From Flavobacteriales bacterium (GTDB taxonomy: Bacteria > Bacteroidota > Bacteroidia > Flavobacteriales_D > JAHECK01): a stretch of 38,394 nt of DNA. The stretch lies in NCBI GenBank assembly GCA_030591505.1, contig JAUVAY010000007.1, positions 1 through 38,394 of the forward strand, in the 5' to 3' direction. This document shows, one piece after another, positions 26,768-35,990 of the stretch (the stretch's first letter is position 1; each line of letters opens with the position of its first letter). Both the position numbers and the translations under genes were made by a program. The notes under the pieces were generated by a model that saw only the letters and a program-made list of their open reading frames with translations, was not told the origin of the DNA and made no database searches.

Positions 26768-27238
26768 ATGAATTTAGAAGGAATCATTTCAATCTCTGGT
26801 AAACCTGGCCTTTATAAGGTCGTATCAAAAAGAAAAAATGGATTGATAGTTGAGTCTATCCCTGAACAAAAAAAACTTAATGTTTTTGCGTTGGATAAGG
26901 TAAGCGCGTTGGATGATATTAGTATTTATACTTATGAAGAGGATATTCCACTTAAAGAAGTTTATTCAAAGTTGTTTGAATTAGAGGAAGGAAAGAAAAG
27001 TATAGATCATAAAGAAAGCGGTGACAATTTGCGCAAAAAAATGATACAGATCTTACCGGATTTTGATCAAGACAGAGTTTATTCATCAGATCTAAAGAAA
27101 TTATTCCAATGGTATAATCTGCTTATTTCAGCTAATTTATTAGTGGCTGATGTGGAGGAAGAGAAGGAAGTGGAGGAAGTGAAAGAAGTGAAGGAAGTGA
27201 AAGAAGTGAAAGAAGTGAAGGGAGTGAAGAAAAAATAG
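26768..27238 (+). CDS. DUF5606 domain protein with a repetitive KEV tail
   Basis: This 156-residue protein starts with the DUF5606 pattern 'MNLEGIISISGKPGLYKVVSKRKNGLIVESIPEQKKLNVFALDKVSALDDISIYTYEEDIPLKEV'. A small SH3-like beta domain is followed by helices ('DLKKLFQWYNLLISANLL'). The last ~25 residues are a low-complexity charged tail of EVK tripeptides encoded by a 9-bp tandem repeat. The biochemical role is unknown. As I recall, this gene is often near def and ruvX in Bacteroidota; neither is here. The tail length may vary between strains. Confidence 0.87.
   Translation: MNLEGIISISGKPGLYKVVSKRKNGLIVESIPEQKKLNVFALDKVSALDDISIYTYEEDIPLKEVYSKLFELEEGKKSIDHKESGDNLRKKMIQILPDFDQDRVYSSDLKKLFQWYNLLISANLLVADVEEEKEVEEVKEVKEVKEVKEVKGVKKK
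27167..27229 (+). repeat. 9-bp tandem repeat (about 7 units) in the DUF5606 gene
   Basis: Units GAAGTGGAG, GAAGTGAAA, GAAGTGAAG, GAAGTGAAA, GAAGTGAAA, GAAGTGAAG and GGAGTGAAG run in frame and encode EVE/EVK/GVK. The unit length is a multiple of three, so unit gain or loss changes tail length without frameshift. Confidence 0.85.
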
Positions 27239-27273
27239 AATTAAATATAAAAGAAAGAACCAATATATATATC

Positions 27274-27663
27274 ATGAAAAAAACAGTCATATTCCTATTG
27301 CTTACCGTTTTATCGTTTAGTGCGTATTCGCAGACTAAGAATAAATCAGTTGCTTATCCACCCAATACTTCAAAAAACATTAAAGGCTCCTCTTTATTTA
27401 TTCAAATTATAGGACTTGAACAGATAGATGGGAATAGTATAAAATTCATTGTTAAAATTGGAGATGAAAATAAGTTCTATATTCAGAACGATCGTGAATT
27501 CGAGGTATTTGATCAAATTCAATCAGAAGTATCTTCATATCAAACACTTCCAGATGTACTTAATTATTTAAAAAGTAAAGGTTTTGAACTTGAGTATTAT
27601 ACGAGTATTGCACTTGATGGTATGTTACGTCATGATATGATCTTTTCATTTGCGACCAATTGA
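27274..27663 (+). CDS. Secreted protein of unknown function
   Basis: This 129-residue protein has a Sec signal peptide (MKKTVIFLLLTVLSFSAYSQ, cleavage after SQ). The mature domain includes 'GSSLFIQIIGLEQIDGNSIKFIVKIGDENKFYIQNDREFEVFDQIQSEVSSYQTLPDVLNYLKSKGFELEYYTSI', which looks like a small alpha/beta fold. The 'YQTLPDVLNYLKSKGFELEY' helix-strand end suggests a compact binding domain. I recognise no family. It lies 35 bp after the DUF5606 gene and is followed by a good terminator, so it probably ends that transcript. It is likely periplasmic. Confidence 0.7.
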   Translation: MKKTVIFLLLTVLSFSAYSQTKNKSVAYPPNTSKNIKGSSLFIQIIGLEQIDGNSIKFIVKIGDENKFYIQNDREFEVFDQIQSEVSSYQTLPDVLNYLKSKGFELEYYTSIALDGMLRHDMIFSFATN

Positions 27664-27692
27664 TAAAAAGAGAAAAGTATTTAAATCGAGAG

Positions 27693-27717
27693 AACCCGTT
27701 TGAAACGGGTTTTTTTT
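27693..27717 (+). terminator. Rho-independent terminator
   Basis: AACCCG (27693-27698) pairs with CGGGTT (27706-27711) around TTTGAAA, and a run of T follows to 27717. It lies about 30 bp after the stop of the secreted unknown and precedes the convergent apaG stop. Confidence 0.85.
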
Positions 27718-27724
27718 ATGTGTT

Positions 27725-28111
27725 TTAGTTTAGCTTTTGCAGACTAATCATTAGAAATTCAGGAATATATACTTTAAATGTATAACCATTCTCAAGGTTC
27801 TTAAATAAATAATAGCCTTTCATCTTGCCTACATGAGTAGTGAAATCACAGGCTGATTCGTACTTAAAATGCTGGTAGCTTTTTATAAGAGGTTGTTTGC
27901 CTATCACACCTTCCCCATCAACCTGTCTTACATTTCCCAATCCATCTGTAATATGCCAATGTCGATTTAGCAAACGCACAGGAAATTCGTTGGTGTTAGT
28001 AATCTCTACAGAATAGGAAAAGAGGAATTCTCCGTTGTTCTCATTTGAGAAAACGGGTTCGTATCGAGATGATACCTTTATCTCTATTCCACTTGTTACA
28101 GCACTCTTCAT
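27725..28111 (-). CDS. apaG: ApaG/DUF525 domain protein
   Basis: This 128-residue protein is the fibronectin-III-like ApaG domain. It has 'GIEIKVSSRYEPVFSNENNGEFLFSYSVEITNTNEFPVRLLNRHWHITDGLGNVRQVDGEGVIGKQPLIK' and 'YESACDFTTHVGKMKGYYLF'. The 'LLNRHWxITDxxGxxxxVxGxGVVGxQP' block is the family signature and is intact. In enterobacteria ApaG affects Co2+ resistance and Mg2+ efflux, but its molecular function is not settled. Here it is apparently monocistronic and lies between two secreted-protein genes. The start is ATG. Confidence 0.95.
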   Translation of the reverse strand: MKSAVTSGIEIKVSSRYEPVFSNENNGEFLFSYSVEITNTNEFPVRLLNRHWHITDGLGNVRQVDGEGVIGKQPLIKSYQHFKYESACDFTTHVGKMKGYYLFKNLENGYTFKVYIPEFLMISLQKLN

Positions 28112-28201
28112 TACTAATTATTAAGATAAAAGTAAAAAAATATCTCAAACAAACATTTTATATAATGAATGCAGACATAATATTTTAGATCTGTTATTTA
28201 T

Positions 28202-29470
28202 TTAAAGATGTGAAACAGCAAATTGTAGACCTACTATTCTGTCGTACATTTTATCAGGATCTTTATAATAAACAATAACAGTATAGTCATTATTCGTTTG
28301 AAAATGGGTACCCTCGATGAATGCCATTTGGCCAGAAGCCTCATCATCAGGCAAAAAGAAATAAGCGTAGTTATAGTACCCCTGCTTTATGAAAATGCGT
28401 TTTTTGTAAGCATTTCGTTCGAAATCATATTCAAGTTCATACTTATTGCTGTATTCATAATTGCTAAATTGCCCACCTATGTATAAGCCTGCATTGTGTA
28501 CGGGAAAATCGAAAGGAAGAGTAAAATAGACCCATACATAATCTGCCTCGGTATCAAAATTTAATGCATAATCGATTTTGATTAAATAATTACCATTAAG
28601 GTCTTCCCAAGTAGAGTAGCGCTTAAATGTTTTTTTTTCGTCAGGGTGAAGAAATACCCTCACCCTTGATGAATCTTCATTGATGATTGCGATTCTCTCA
28701 GATTGGTAGCGAAGGTCCTTAATATCAAAATTTCGGTATTCATTTCCACCGTCAAAACTCGACTTCTCTTCAAAGTCGTAGATTAACTCACTTCCCTTTA
28801 TAAACTTTGGTTGTAAACCAGTAATAGCATTGTCCCAGCGATTATTCTGCATTACTACTACCTTAATTTCATCATAGGGATTGAAAATTTGTAACCGACC
28901 AACATTAACATTAAAGTCAACTTCTTGTCGGTAATCTCTGTCAGCAACAACACTCGATGATTTAACTTTTATTTTAACACTTGCTTCATTTTCATAAACC
29001 ATAAAACGCTGTGTTATAATAAGTTTGTCGTGATCCATTCCTTCGAAAACTTTAAGGATGTAATTTCCTGATGTTAGTAGTTCTACATCTCTATTTGGTA
29101 ATTCAAGCGAATAATGCGTGTAATCTTGAAGCGTATTAACAGAATATAAATAGTCGTACAACTCATTTTCATTAAAACCATTCATATAATCATTTAAGCG
29201 CAGATCGGAAACCTCCCAATTAGCATTGCAATGGATAATGCTATAATAATAGATCGACTGTTCATCGTTGAGATCATCAAATGCAAAATGTACTTTGTCT
29301 GAAGAGTTTAATTGAATAATTGCAGGATTCAATGGAAACCCGACTTTATAACACTGTACCGTCTCGATGCCTTTTTTGAAAACTTTATTCTCTAATTGTG
29401 AATAGGATGTAATAGAAATTGAGGAAGAAAATAAAAAGAGTAATAAGAACTTGAAGTAGTAATGTTTCAT
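28202..29470 (-). CDS. Type IX secretion system plug protein (formerly DUF5103)
   Basis: The ORF track starts at 29539, but the ATG at 29470 begins a clean signal peptide (MKHYYFKFLLLFLFSSSISITSYSQ), giving 422 residues. The mature protein shows the family order: 'VFKKGIETVQCYKVGFPLNPAIIQLNSSDKVHFAFDDLNDEQSIYYYSIIHCNANWEVSDL', then 'YLYSVNTLQDYTHYSLELPN' and beta-sandwich repeats ending '...PDKMYDRIVGLQ'. The plug protein closes the lateral exit or plug side of the SprA translocon in the outer membrane when PorV is not bound. No other T9SS core gene lies in the window. It is divergent from the DUF2279 gene. Confidence 0.88.
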   Translation of the reverse strand: MKHYYFKFLLLFLFSSSISITSYSQLENKVFKKGIETVQCYKVGFPLNPAIIQLNSSDKVHFAFDDLNDEQSIYYYSIIHCNANWEVSDLRLNDYMNGFNENELYDYLYSVNTLQDYTHYSLELPNRDVELLTSGNYILKVFEGMDHDKLIITQRFMVYENEASVKIKVKSSSVVADRDYRQEVDFNVNVGRLQIFNPYDEIKVVVMQNNRWDNAITGLQPKFIKGSELIYDFEEKSSFDGGNEYRNFDIKDLRYQSERIAIINEDSSRVRVFLHPDEKKTFKRYSTWEDLNGNYLIKIDYALNFDTEADYVWVYFTLPFDFPVHNAGLYIGGQFSNYEYSNKYELEYDFERNAYKKRIFIKQGYYNYAYFFLPDDEASGQMAFIEGTHFQTNNDYTVIVYYKDPDKMYDRIVGLQFAVSHL

Positions 29471-29583
29471 AATTTGTTTAATAGCACAAAATAAGTCGAA
29501 ATTTATGCAACATTTATACCTAAATTTATTTTTGGTCATTTAATGTTTGTCTTTGTAATATTATACATCCAAAATACCCAATT

Positions 29584-30495
29584 TTGACAAAACGATTCAC
29601 GCTACTTTTATTTCTATTTTTCATTTTGATTCCGGGTAAAGAAGCGGCTTGTCAAAAAGATAGCACTAAAGTAATTAAGCAAAGTAGCAAAAGAGTAATT
29701 GTTTTTTCTAGTCAAGGTCTCTTGGCTATTGGTTCACTCGCTTATCTACAAAACACCTGGTATTCCAATTTTAATACGGGGAAATTTCGCACTATTGATG
29801 ATAGTGGCCAGTGGTTGCAAATGGATAAAATAGGGCATATGGCAACGGTGAATATGGTGAGTAATGTTAATTATCATGCCTATAGCTGGGCAGGATACTC
29901 AAATAAACAAGCGACGTGGATGGGCTTTGGTCTAACGTGGAGTTACCTAACAGCCATAGAAATAATGGATGGCTACTCTGAAGGATGGGGTTTTTCCTGG
30001 AGTGATATAGCTGCAAATACCATTGGCGGAGCATTGTTTGTAGCACAACAGTTAACATGGGAAGAACAAAGAATTCTAATGAAATTCTCTTATCACGCTA
30101 CAGAATATGCCGCCATGCGACCGGAGGTTCTTGGTTCAACTTCTGCTCAACGGATTCTAAAAGATTATAATGGACAAACCTATTGGCTTTCTGTCAACCC
30201 GCAATCATTTTTCAAAGAGAGAAAAGTATTTCCAAAATGGCTAAACTTAGCCTTGGGTTACTCTGCTGATGGGTTATTGGGAGGGAAATCGAATGTTGGT
30301 GATGACTATGATTTCAGTGATATTCCACGAATTCGACAATTTTATTTTTCTCCCGATATCGATTTTTCTAGGATAACAACTAAAAGTAAATTCCTCAAAG
30401 GACTATTTGTTGTTCTAAATATGATAAAAGTTCCGGCACCAACACTTGAAGTTGATCAAAATGGAGATGTGAAATTTTACTTTTTTTACTTTTGA
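29584..30495 (+). CDS. DUF2279 family envelope protein
   Basis: This 303-residue protein has a signal peptide (FTLLLFLFFILIPGKEAACQ), and the start is a TTG at 29584 because no upstream ATG is in frame. The DUF2279 core follows: 'WYSNFNTGKFRTIDDSGQWLQMDKIGHMATVNMVSNVNYHAYSWAGYSNKQATWMGFGLTWSYLTAIEIMDGYSEGWGFSWSDIAANTIGGALF'. The conserved His in 'DKIGHMA' and the Glu/Asp of 'EIMDGYSEGWGFSWSD' are kept. The topology suggests a small set of membrane or outer-membrane strands; function unknown. It ends 4 bp before the next gene, so the two are likely cotranscribed. It is divergent from the T9SS plug gene, with 113 bp between them. Confidence 0.85.
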   Translation: MTKRFTLLLFLFFILIPGKEAACQKDSTKVIKQSSKRVIVFSSQGLLAIGSLAYLQNTWYSNFNTGKFRTIDDSGQWLQMDKIGHMATVNMVSNVNYHAYSWAGYSNKQATWMGFGLTWSYLTAIEIMDGYSEGWGFSWSDIAANTIGGALFVAQQLTWEEQRILMKFSYHATEYAAMRPEVLGSTSAQRILKDYNGQTYWLSVNPQSFFKERKVFPKWLNLALGYSADGLLGGKSNVGDDYDFSDIPRIRQFYFSPDIDFSRITTKSKFLKGLFVVLNMIKVPAPTLEVDQNGDVKFYFFYF

Positions 30496-30499
30496 AGAA

Positions 30500-31426
30500 A
30501 TGAATACTCCCAAGATATTTATCCTACTGTTAGTTGTCTTTTGTTTCGATATATCGCTTCAAGCTCAGGACGTAGTAAAAGTTGTAACTCTTGAAGGGGT
30601 TGATATTTCCGCTGTTGCTGATGATTTTGACACGAAGGCTTTTATCGAAAAAGTAAAGAATGATAACACCTTTTACCTCGCTTTCAAGGCACTAAATTAT
30701 TATCCAGCGCGATACAATGCATGGTTAAAGGTTTTTAAAAGGGGAGAAAAAGAAAAAGGACATGTTAATAGAAGTGCAGAACGCTTCAAGTCAGAAGACC
30801 TCATGTGGGTAGTTATTACGGAAGAAGAAATTAAAGGAAAGGTCAAGAAGAAAAATGGTAAATATAAGTACCTGACAGCCGAAGTATGGGATGAAGTTTT
30901 TTTTCCGGTAGAGAAGAAGAAGGTAAATATGAAACCTACCCGGGAATTTGAAAAGAACAAAGACTTAAGCAGTTCAGAGAAACACCGAATGGAGGTAAAG
31001 CAAATGATGTTTAACCCCGGTTTAGAAGTTGATGGGATTCCATTTATTGGGAAAAAGATGGGCATTTTCGAAGAGCTTATGCATGAATACTATGAATATA
31101 GCGTGTATCAAACAAATTATAAAGATTCGATCGAATGTTTAGTATTTGAAGCGGAGATAATGGAAGGTTTTAGAGAAGGGAAAACAGTTATTAAATCCTT
31201 GTTAACCTATTTCGATAAAGAGACTTATGAGGTTCTTAAACGAGACATCCACCTAAAGTACTTCAGTCTGCCTATTGATTTTGATATCTATATAAATGTT
31301 GAAAATCAACGGGTGAATGGGGTTTTATTACCTGAAAAGATCTATTACAAGGGTTTTTTTGACCTTCCTTTTATGAAAAAGGAAGAAATTGAGTTTATGC
31401 TCTATGATTTTGACTACTTGTTTTGA
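30500..31426 (+). CDS. Secreted protein of unknown function
   Basis: This 308-residue protein has a signal peptide (MNTPKIFILLLVVFCFDISLQAQ). The mature part includes 'FIEKVKNDNTFYLAFKALNYYPARYNAWLKVF' and a Lys-rich middle ('KGKVKKKNGKYKYLTAEVWDEVFFPVEKKK'). It closes with 'YFSLPIDFDIYINVENQRVNGVLLPEKIYYKGFFDLPFMKKEEIEFMLYDFDYLF'. The C-terminal half looks like a strand-rich domain of the lipoprotein-carrier (LolA-like) or outer-membrane-lipoprotein-sorting sort, but I cannot confirm a family. It begins 4 bp after the DUF2279 gene; the pair probably acts together in the envelope. It precedes dnaE by 96 bp. Confidence 0.75.
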   Translation: MNTPKIFILLLVVFCFDISLQAQDVVKVVTLEGVDISAVADDFDTKAFIEKVKNDNTFYLAFKALNYYPARYNAWLKVFKRGEKEKGHVNRSAERFKSEDLMWVVITEEEIKGKVKKKNGKYKYLTAEVWDEVFFPVEKKKVNMKPTREFEKNKDLSSSEKHRMEVKQMMFNPGLEVDGIPFIGKKMGIFEELMHEYYEYSVYQTNYKDSIECLVFEAEIMEGFREGKTVIKSLLTYFDKETYEVLKRDIHLKYFSLPIDFDIYINVENQRVNGVLLPEKIYYKGFFDLPFMKKEEIEFMLYDFDYLF

Positions 31427-31522
31427 TTGTTAAAAAATCGTAGTAATTAGCGCGTAAATAAAGTGAGTTAAAGTCACGAATATTTACCTTTACAATTAGT
31501 CAAAAACCGACTACAAACGACT

Positions 31523-34500
31523 ATGTTTCTTATTTTTGATACCGAAACTACGGGGCTTCCCCGTTCTTATACTGCACCAGTAAGCGATCTTGAGAATTGG
31601 CCCAGAGCTGTTCAGATAGCATGGCAATTACATGATAGCCTTGGGCAACTTATCGAAGTTAAGAACTATATCATTAAACCCGAAGGTTTTACCATCCCTT
31701 TTAATTCTGAAAAAATTCATGGGATCAGTACAGATCGAGCGCTTAAACAAGGAGTTGATCTAAAATGGGTTTTAGAGGAATTTGCTAAAGTATTAAAGCA
31801 AACTTCATTCAATGTAGGGCATAATGTTGAATTCGATATCAACATTATGGGTGCCGAATTTCTTCGTAATGGGATGGAAAACCCCTTACCGGAAATGTTG
31901 GAGATCGACACGATGAAAAACTCAGTTAATTTCTGTGCTATTCCCGGAGGTAGAGGTGGAAAGTTCAAGTACCCAAACTTGGGTGAACTACATCAAAAGC
32001 TTTTTGATGAAGGATTTGGAGAAGCACATAATGCTTCTGCTGATGTTGAAGCGACGACTCGGGTGTTTTTTGAATTAGCCAGACTGGGAGTTATTCCTCC
32101 TTCAATGCTGAATTTTAATTCAGAACAGTTTAAAGAATTTAAAGAGGCGAATCCTAAGCAAATAAAGGCAATAGGACTAAATATCGAACCCTATGCGCCG
32201 GAAGAACTTGAAGAAATTATACCTGATGAGCAGCGAGTTGAAGATGTAGATAAAATATCAATTGAAGAAGGCTTGGAGCGACTCAAAGATGTTCCATTCT
32301 CTCATTTACATAATCATTCTCAATTCTCCGTACTTCAGGCTACATCAAAACTTGATGCCTTAATAGATCAGGCCGTTAAATATAAAATGCCAGGCTTAGC
32401 AGTTTCTGACCTTGGAAACATGTTCGCTGCCTTTAAATTTGTAAGTAAAGTACTGGCTCATAATAAGCATGTTGAAGGAGTAAATAAAGAGTTAGAGGCG
32501 GAAGGAAAAGAGCCGACAGGTCATACGATTAAGCCTATAGTTGGGTGTGAATTCTATCTGTGTCAAGATCTTAATGATAAGACGAAGAAAGATAATGGAT
32601 TTCAGATCGTTGCATTAGCAAAGACGAAAAAAGGATATAAAAACTTGGCTAAATTGTCATCTATGGCCTTCCTTAATGGCTTTTATTATGTTCCAAGGAT
32701 CGATAGAAAATTGCTTCTGGAATATAAGGAGGATATCATTATTACGAGTGGGGGAATCAGTGGCGAAGTCGCTGATCTACTATTGAATGTTGGTGATAAG
32801 CAAGCCCTGGAGGCGATGCTGTGGTGGAAGGAACATTTTGGGGAAGACTTCTACCTTGAACTACTCCGACATAATTTAGATGAGGAGAATAGGGTGAATG
32901 AAGTGCTTGTTGAATGGGGAAAGAAGCACGACATAAAGTATTTTGCATCGAATAATACCTTTTATATTGATAAAGAGGATTCAAAAGCACACGATATACT
33001 GCTTTGTGTTAAAGAAGGGGAAAAGGTGGAGACACCTATAGGTAGAGGAAGAGGATTTCGCTATGGTTTTCCTAATGATGAATTCTACTTCAAGAGCAGC
33101 GATGATATGAAAAAGCTTTTCGGAGATCTTCCGGAAGCTATTGAATGTACGAATGAGATCGTAGATAAAATCGAGATCTATGACTTAGCAAGTGATGTTT
33201 TGTTACCGAAATTTGATATTCCTGATGAATTTAAGGATGATAAGGATGATGAAGATGGAGGGAAAAGAGGGGAGAATGCCTATTTGCGTCACCTAACTTA
33301 CGAAGGGGCTAAAAAGCGATACAAAACTATTTCTGAAGAACTTCGTGAGCGCTTGGATTTTGAATTAGCTACTATTGAAAAGACGGGCTATCCAGGGTAT
33401 TTTCTGATCGTCCAGGATTTTACAAGTCAGGCTAGAAAAATGGGTGTTTCTGTTGGTCCTGGAAGAGGGTCAGCTGCAGGTTCTGCGGTCGCTTATTGTA
33501 CAGAGATCACCAATATTGACCCCATTAAATATGACCTTCTATTTGAGCGGTTTCTGAATCCTGACCGTGTGTCAATGCCCGATATTGATATTGATTTTGA
33601 TGATGAAGGTAGAGGGAAGATCATCGATTGGGTAGTAAATAAATATGGTTCAAGTCAAGTTGCACAGATCATTACTTACGGCTCGATGGCAGCTAAATCC
33701 TCCATTCGAGATACAGGAAGAGTGCTTGGATTACCACTTAATGAGACAGATCAGTTAGCAAAATTAATTCCGGATAATATCTCCTTATCCAAACTCTTTA
33801 CCCTTGATGATAAAGCCTTAAAATCGAAGGTTAGTTCAGAGCAGATGCCTAATGCTATTGCGATGAAGGGTAGAGCGGAAGATGGTGATCTTGCTGCACA
33901 AACGATAAATCAAGCCCGTAAAATAGAAGGTTCGGTAAGAAATACTGGAACACATGCTTGTGGAGTGATCATTGCACCAGATGATCTTACCAACCACCTT
34001 CCGGTTTCTATGGCGAAGGATTCGGATCTTTTGGTTACTCAGTTTGATAACTCGGTAGTAGAGGCGGCTGGACTCCTAAAAATGGATTTCCTGGGTTTAA
34101 AAACACTGTCCGTAATAAAAGATGCTATTACCTTGGTTAAGGAAGGCCATGGAGTTGTAATAGATCCTGATGAGATACCTCTAGATGATAAGAAAACTTA
34201 CGAATTGTATCAGAAAGGGTGGACCAATGGGACATTCCAGTTTGAATCTGTAGGGATGCAGAAACATCTGCGTAACCTGAAACCTGACAAATTTTTGGAT
34301 CTTATTGCGATGAATGCCTTGTATCGTCCGGGACCTATTGAGTACATTCCAAACTTTATTGCCAGAAAAAATGGGAGGGAAGAGATCGTTTACGATGTAC
34401 CCCAAATGGAGGAGTATTTGGCCGAGACCTATGGTATTACGGTGTATCAGGAGCAGGTAATGCTACTCTCACAAAAACTTGCTGGATTTACTAAAGGTGA

Positions 34501-35887
34501 AGCTGATGTTTTACGAAAGGCGATGGGGAAGAAGAACCCTGTTCTTTTGGGTAAACTAAAACCTAAGTTTATTGAAGGCTGCGATAAAAATAAAATTGAT
34601 GCTGAGAAAGCGGAGAAAATTTGGGTCGATTGGGAGAAATTTGCTGCTTATGCTTTCAATAAATCACATTCAACTTGTTACTCGGTTGTAGCTTTTCAAA
34701 CGGCCTATTTAAAAGCGCATTACCCTGCAGAATATATGGCTTCGGTGCTTACGCACAACATGAATGATATAAAGAAGGTGACTTTCTTTATGGAAGAGTG
34801 TAGGAGAATGGGATTGGCTGTATTAGGGCCTTCTGTTAACGAATCAGGACTAAAGTTTAGGGTTAATGAGAAAGGAGAAATTCGCTTTGGATTAGGAGGA
34901 ATAAAAGGGGTAGGTGAAAATGCTGTACAGAGTATAATTGCCGAAAGAGTAGAGAATGGTTCTTTTATTTCTTTACCGGACCTTACAAAAAGAGTGGAGT
35001 CTAATCAGGTGAATAAAAGGGTATTGGAAAATCTTGGCTTGGCTGGAGCTATCGATACTTTCGGATTGAACCGTTCCCAACTTTTTAAAGCGGATGAAAA
35101 GACGGGCAGGTCTTATATTGAGACCGCTTTACGCTTTGGATCAAAATATAAAGAATCACAAAATAGTAGTCAGGTCTCTATGTTCGAACAGAGCGATCAG
35201 TTCGACATGCCAGAGCCGATGGCGCCCATAGAACCTGAGTGGGGTACGCTGGAGAAGTTAAAGAAAGAGAGAGAGGTAGTCGGTATTTTTATTACCGGTC
35301 ACCCTTTGGATGATCATTCATTTGTAATTAAGAATTTTTGTCGAAATCAATTAAGTGATCTTGAGGACCTGGATAAATTGAAAGAGAGATCTCGGAATAT
35401 TAGTGTAGCAGGAATGATCACCAATGTTGATCATCGTATTTCTCAAAAAGGAAACCCCTGGGGACGTTTTACATTGGAAGATTATAATGGAAGTTACCAA
35501 TTCTCACTGTTTAGTAAGGATTATTTACGTTTAAGGAATTTTATTAATACCGATTGGTTTGTTTTTATTGAAGCGACCGTATCTTATAATGATTATAGGA
35601 ATAGTACGGAATTGAAGATCAAAAACATCATCATGCTTGCTGAATTAATGGATATTAAAGCGAAAGCATTACAAATTGACATTGACTTAGAAACGATGGA
35701 TGCAACATTGGTTGAAGACCTTGTTAATATCTTAGATCAGCCTCAAGGAAAGTTGGGTGTTAAAATACGTTTCTTTGATAATGGTAACATGATTCAATTG
35801 AAGTCGAGGAAGAAGGGGATTAAACTGAATAAAGAAACTACAGACCATCTGGCGATGATGGATAATGTGAAAGTTAGATTGATTTAA
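31523..35887 (+). CDS. dnaE: DNA polymerase III alpha subunit with fused N-terminal DEDDh 3'-5' exonuclease
   Basis: This is the main replicative polymerase, 1454 residues (E. coli DnaE is about 1160). Residues 1-195 form a DnaQ/epsilon-like proofreading exonuclease with all DEDDh residues: D6 and E8 (DTETTG), D105 (HNVEFD), H169 and D174 (HNASAD). A PHP domain follows from about residue 261 (HLHNHSQFS), then the PolC/DnaE catalytic core with D687 and D689 (PDIDID) and D855 (LLKMDFLG). HhH-type and OB-fold regions come after. A clamp-binding peptide QVSMF lies at 1217-1221. The PHP metal site is altered: DHG has become DLG (296) and the usual NDxHY is NNTFY (477-481). It is followed by trxA. 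Confidence 0.96.
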   Translation: MFLIFDTETTGLPRSYTAPVSDLENWPRAVQIAWQLHDSLGQLIEVKNYIIKPEGFTIPFNSEKIHGISTDRALKQGVDLKWVLEEFAKVLKQTSFNVGHNVEFDINIMGAEFLRNGMENPLPEMLEIDTMKNSVNFCAIPGGRGGKFKYPNLGELHQKLFDEGFGEAHNASADVEATTRVFFELARLGVIPPSMLNFNSEQFKEFKEANPKQIKAIGLNIEPYAPEELEEIIPDEQRVEDVDKISIEEGLERLKDVPFSHLHNHSQFSVLQATSKLDALIDQAVKYKMPGLAVSDLGNMFAAFKFVSKVLAHNKHVEGVNKELEAEGKEPTGHTIKPIVGCEFYLCQDLNDKTKKDNGFQIVALAKTKKGYKNLAKLSSMAFLNGFYYVPRIDRKLLLEYKEDIIITSGGISGEVADLLLNVGDKQALEAMLWWKEHFGEDFYLELLRHNLDEENRVNEVLVEWGKKHDIKYFASNNTFYIDKEDSKAHDILLCVKEGEKVETPIGRGRGFRYGFPNDEFYFKSSDDMKKLFGDLPEAIECTNEIVDKIEIYDLASDVLLPKFDIPDEFKDDKDDEDGGKRGENAYLRHLTYEGAKKRYKTISEELRERLDFELATIEKTGYPGYFLIVQDFTSQARKMGVSVGPGRGSAAGSAVAYCTEITNIDPIKYDLLFERFLNPDRVSMPDIDIDFDDEGRGKIIDWVVNKYGSSQVAQIITYGSMAAKSSIRDTGRVLGLPLNETDQLAKLIPDNISLSKLFTLDDKALKSKVSSEQMPNAIAMKGRAEDGDLAAQTINQARKIEGSVRNTGTHACGVIIAPDDLTNHLPVSMAKDSDLLVTQFDNSVVEAAGLLKMDFLGLKTLSVIKDAITLVKEGHGVVIDPDEIPLDDKKTYELYQKGWTNGTFQFESVGMQKHLRNLKPDKFLDLIAMNALYRPGPIEYIPNFIARKNGREEIVYDVPQMEEYLAETYGITVYQEQVMLLSQKLAGFTKGEADVLRKAMGKKNPVLLGKLKPKFIEGCDKNKIDAEKAEKIWVDWEKFAAYAFNKSHSTCYSVVAFQTAYLKAHYPAEYMASVLTHNMNDIKKVTFFMEECRRMGLAVLGPSVNESGLKFRVNEKGEIRFGLGGIKGVGENAVQSIIAERVENGSFISLPDLTKRVESNQVNKRVLENLGLAGAIDTFGLNRSQLFKADEKTGRSYIETALRFGSKYKESQNSSQVSMFEQSDQFDMPEPMAPIEPEWGTLEKLKKEREVVGIFITGHPLDDHSFVIKNFCRNQLSDLEDLDKLKERSRNISVAGMITNVDHRISQKGNPWGRFTLEDYNGSYQFSLFSKDYLRLRNFINTDWFVFIEATVSYNDYRNSTELKIKNIIMLAELMDIKAKALQIDIDLETMDATLVEDLVNILDQPQGKLGVKIRFFDNGNMIQLKSRKKGIKLNKETTDHLAMMDNVKVRLI

Positions 35888-35927
35888 AAAATGCAGTTAG
35901 GCAGACATTTAAGAAAAATAAATAACG

Positions 35928-35935
35928 TAATTTTG
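35928..35935 (+). promoter_or_regulatory. Candidate -7 promoter element for trxA
   Basis: TAATTTTG matches TAnnTTTG, 56 bp before the trxA ATG and after the dnaE stop, giving a leader of about 50 nt. No convincing -33 element is visible at the usual spacing. Confidence 0.35.
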
Positions 35936-35990
35936 CCTTCTGTTTTAAGAATATAATAACGGGTCGTTTTGACCACAAAAGAAAATAATA

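Noticed and set aside
27167-27229. CRISPR-like array
   Set aside because: The repeats are 9 bp, directly adjacent and coding; no spacers.
29471-29539. Upstream start for the T9SS plug protein
   Set aside because: It would bury the signal peptide behind 23 extra residues; the ATG at 29470 starts a clean signal peptide.
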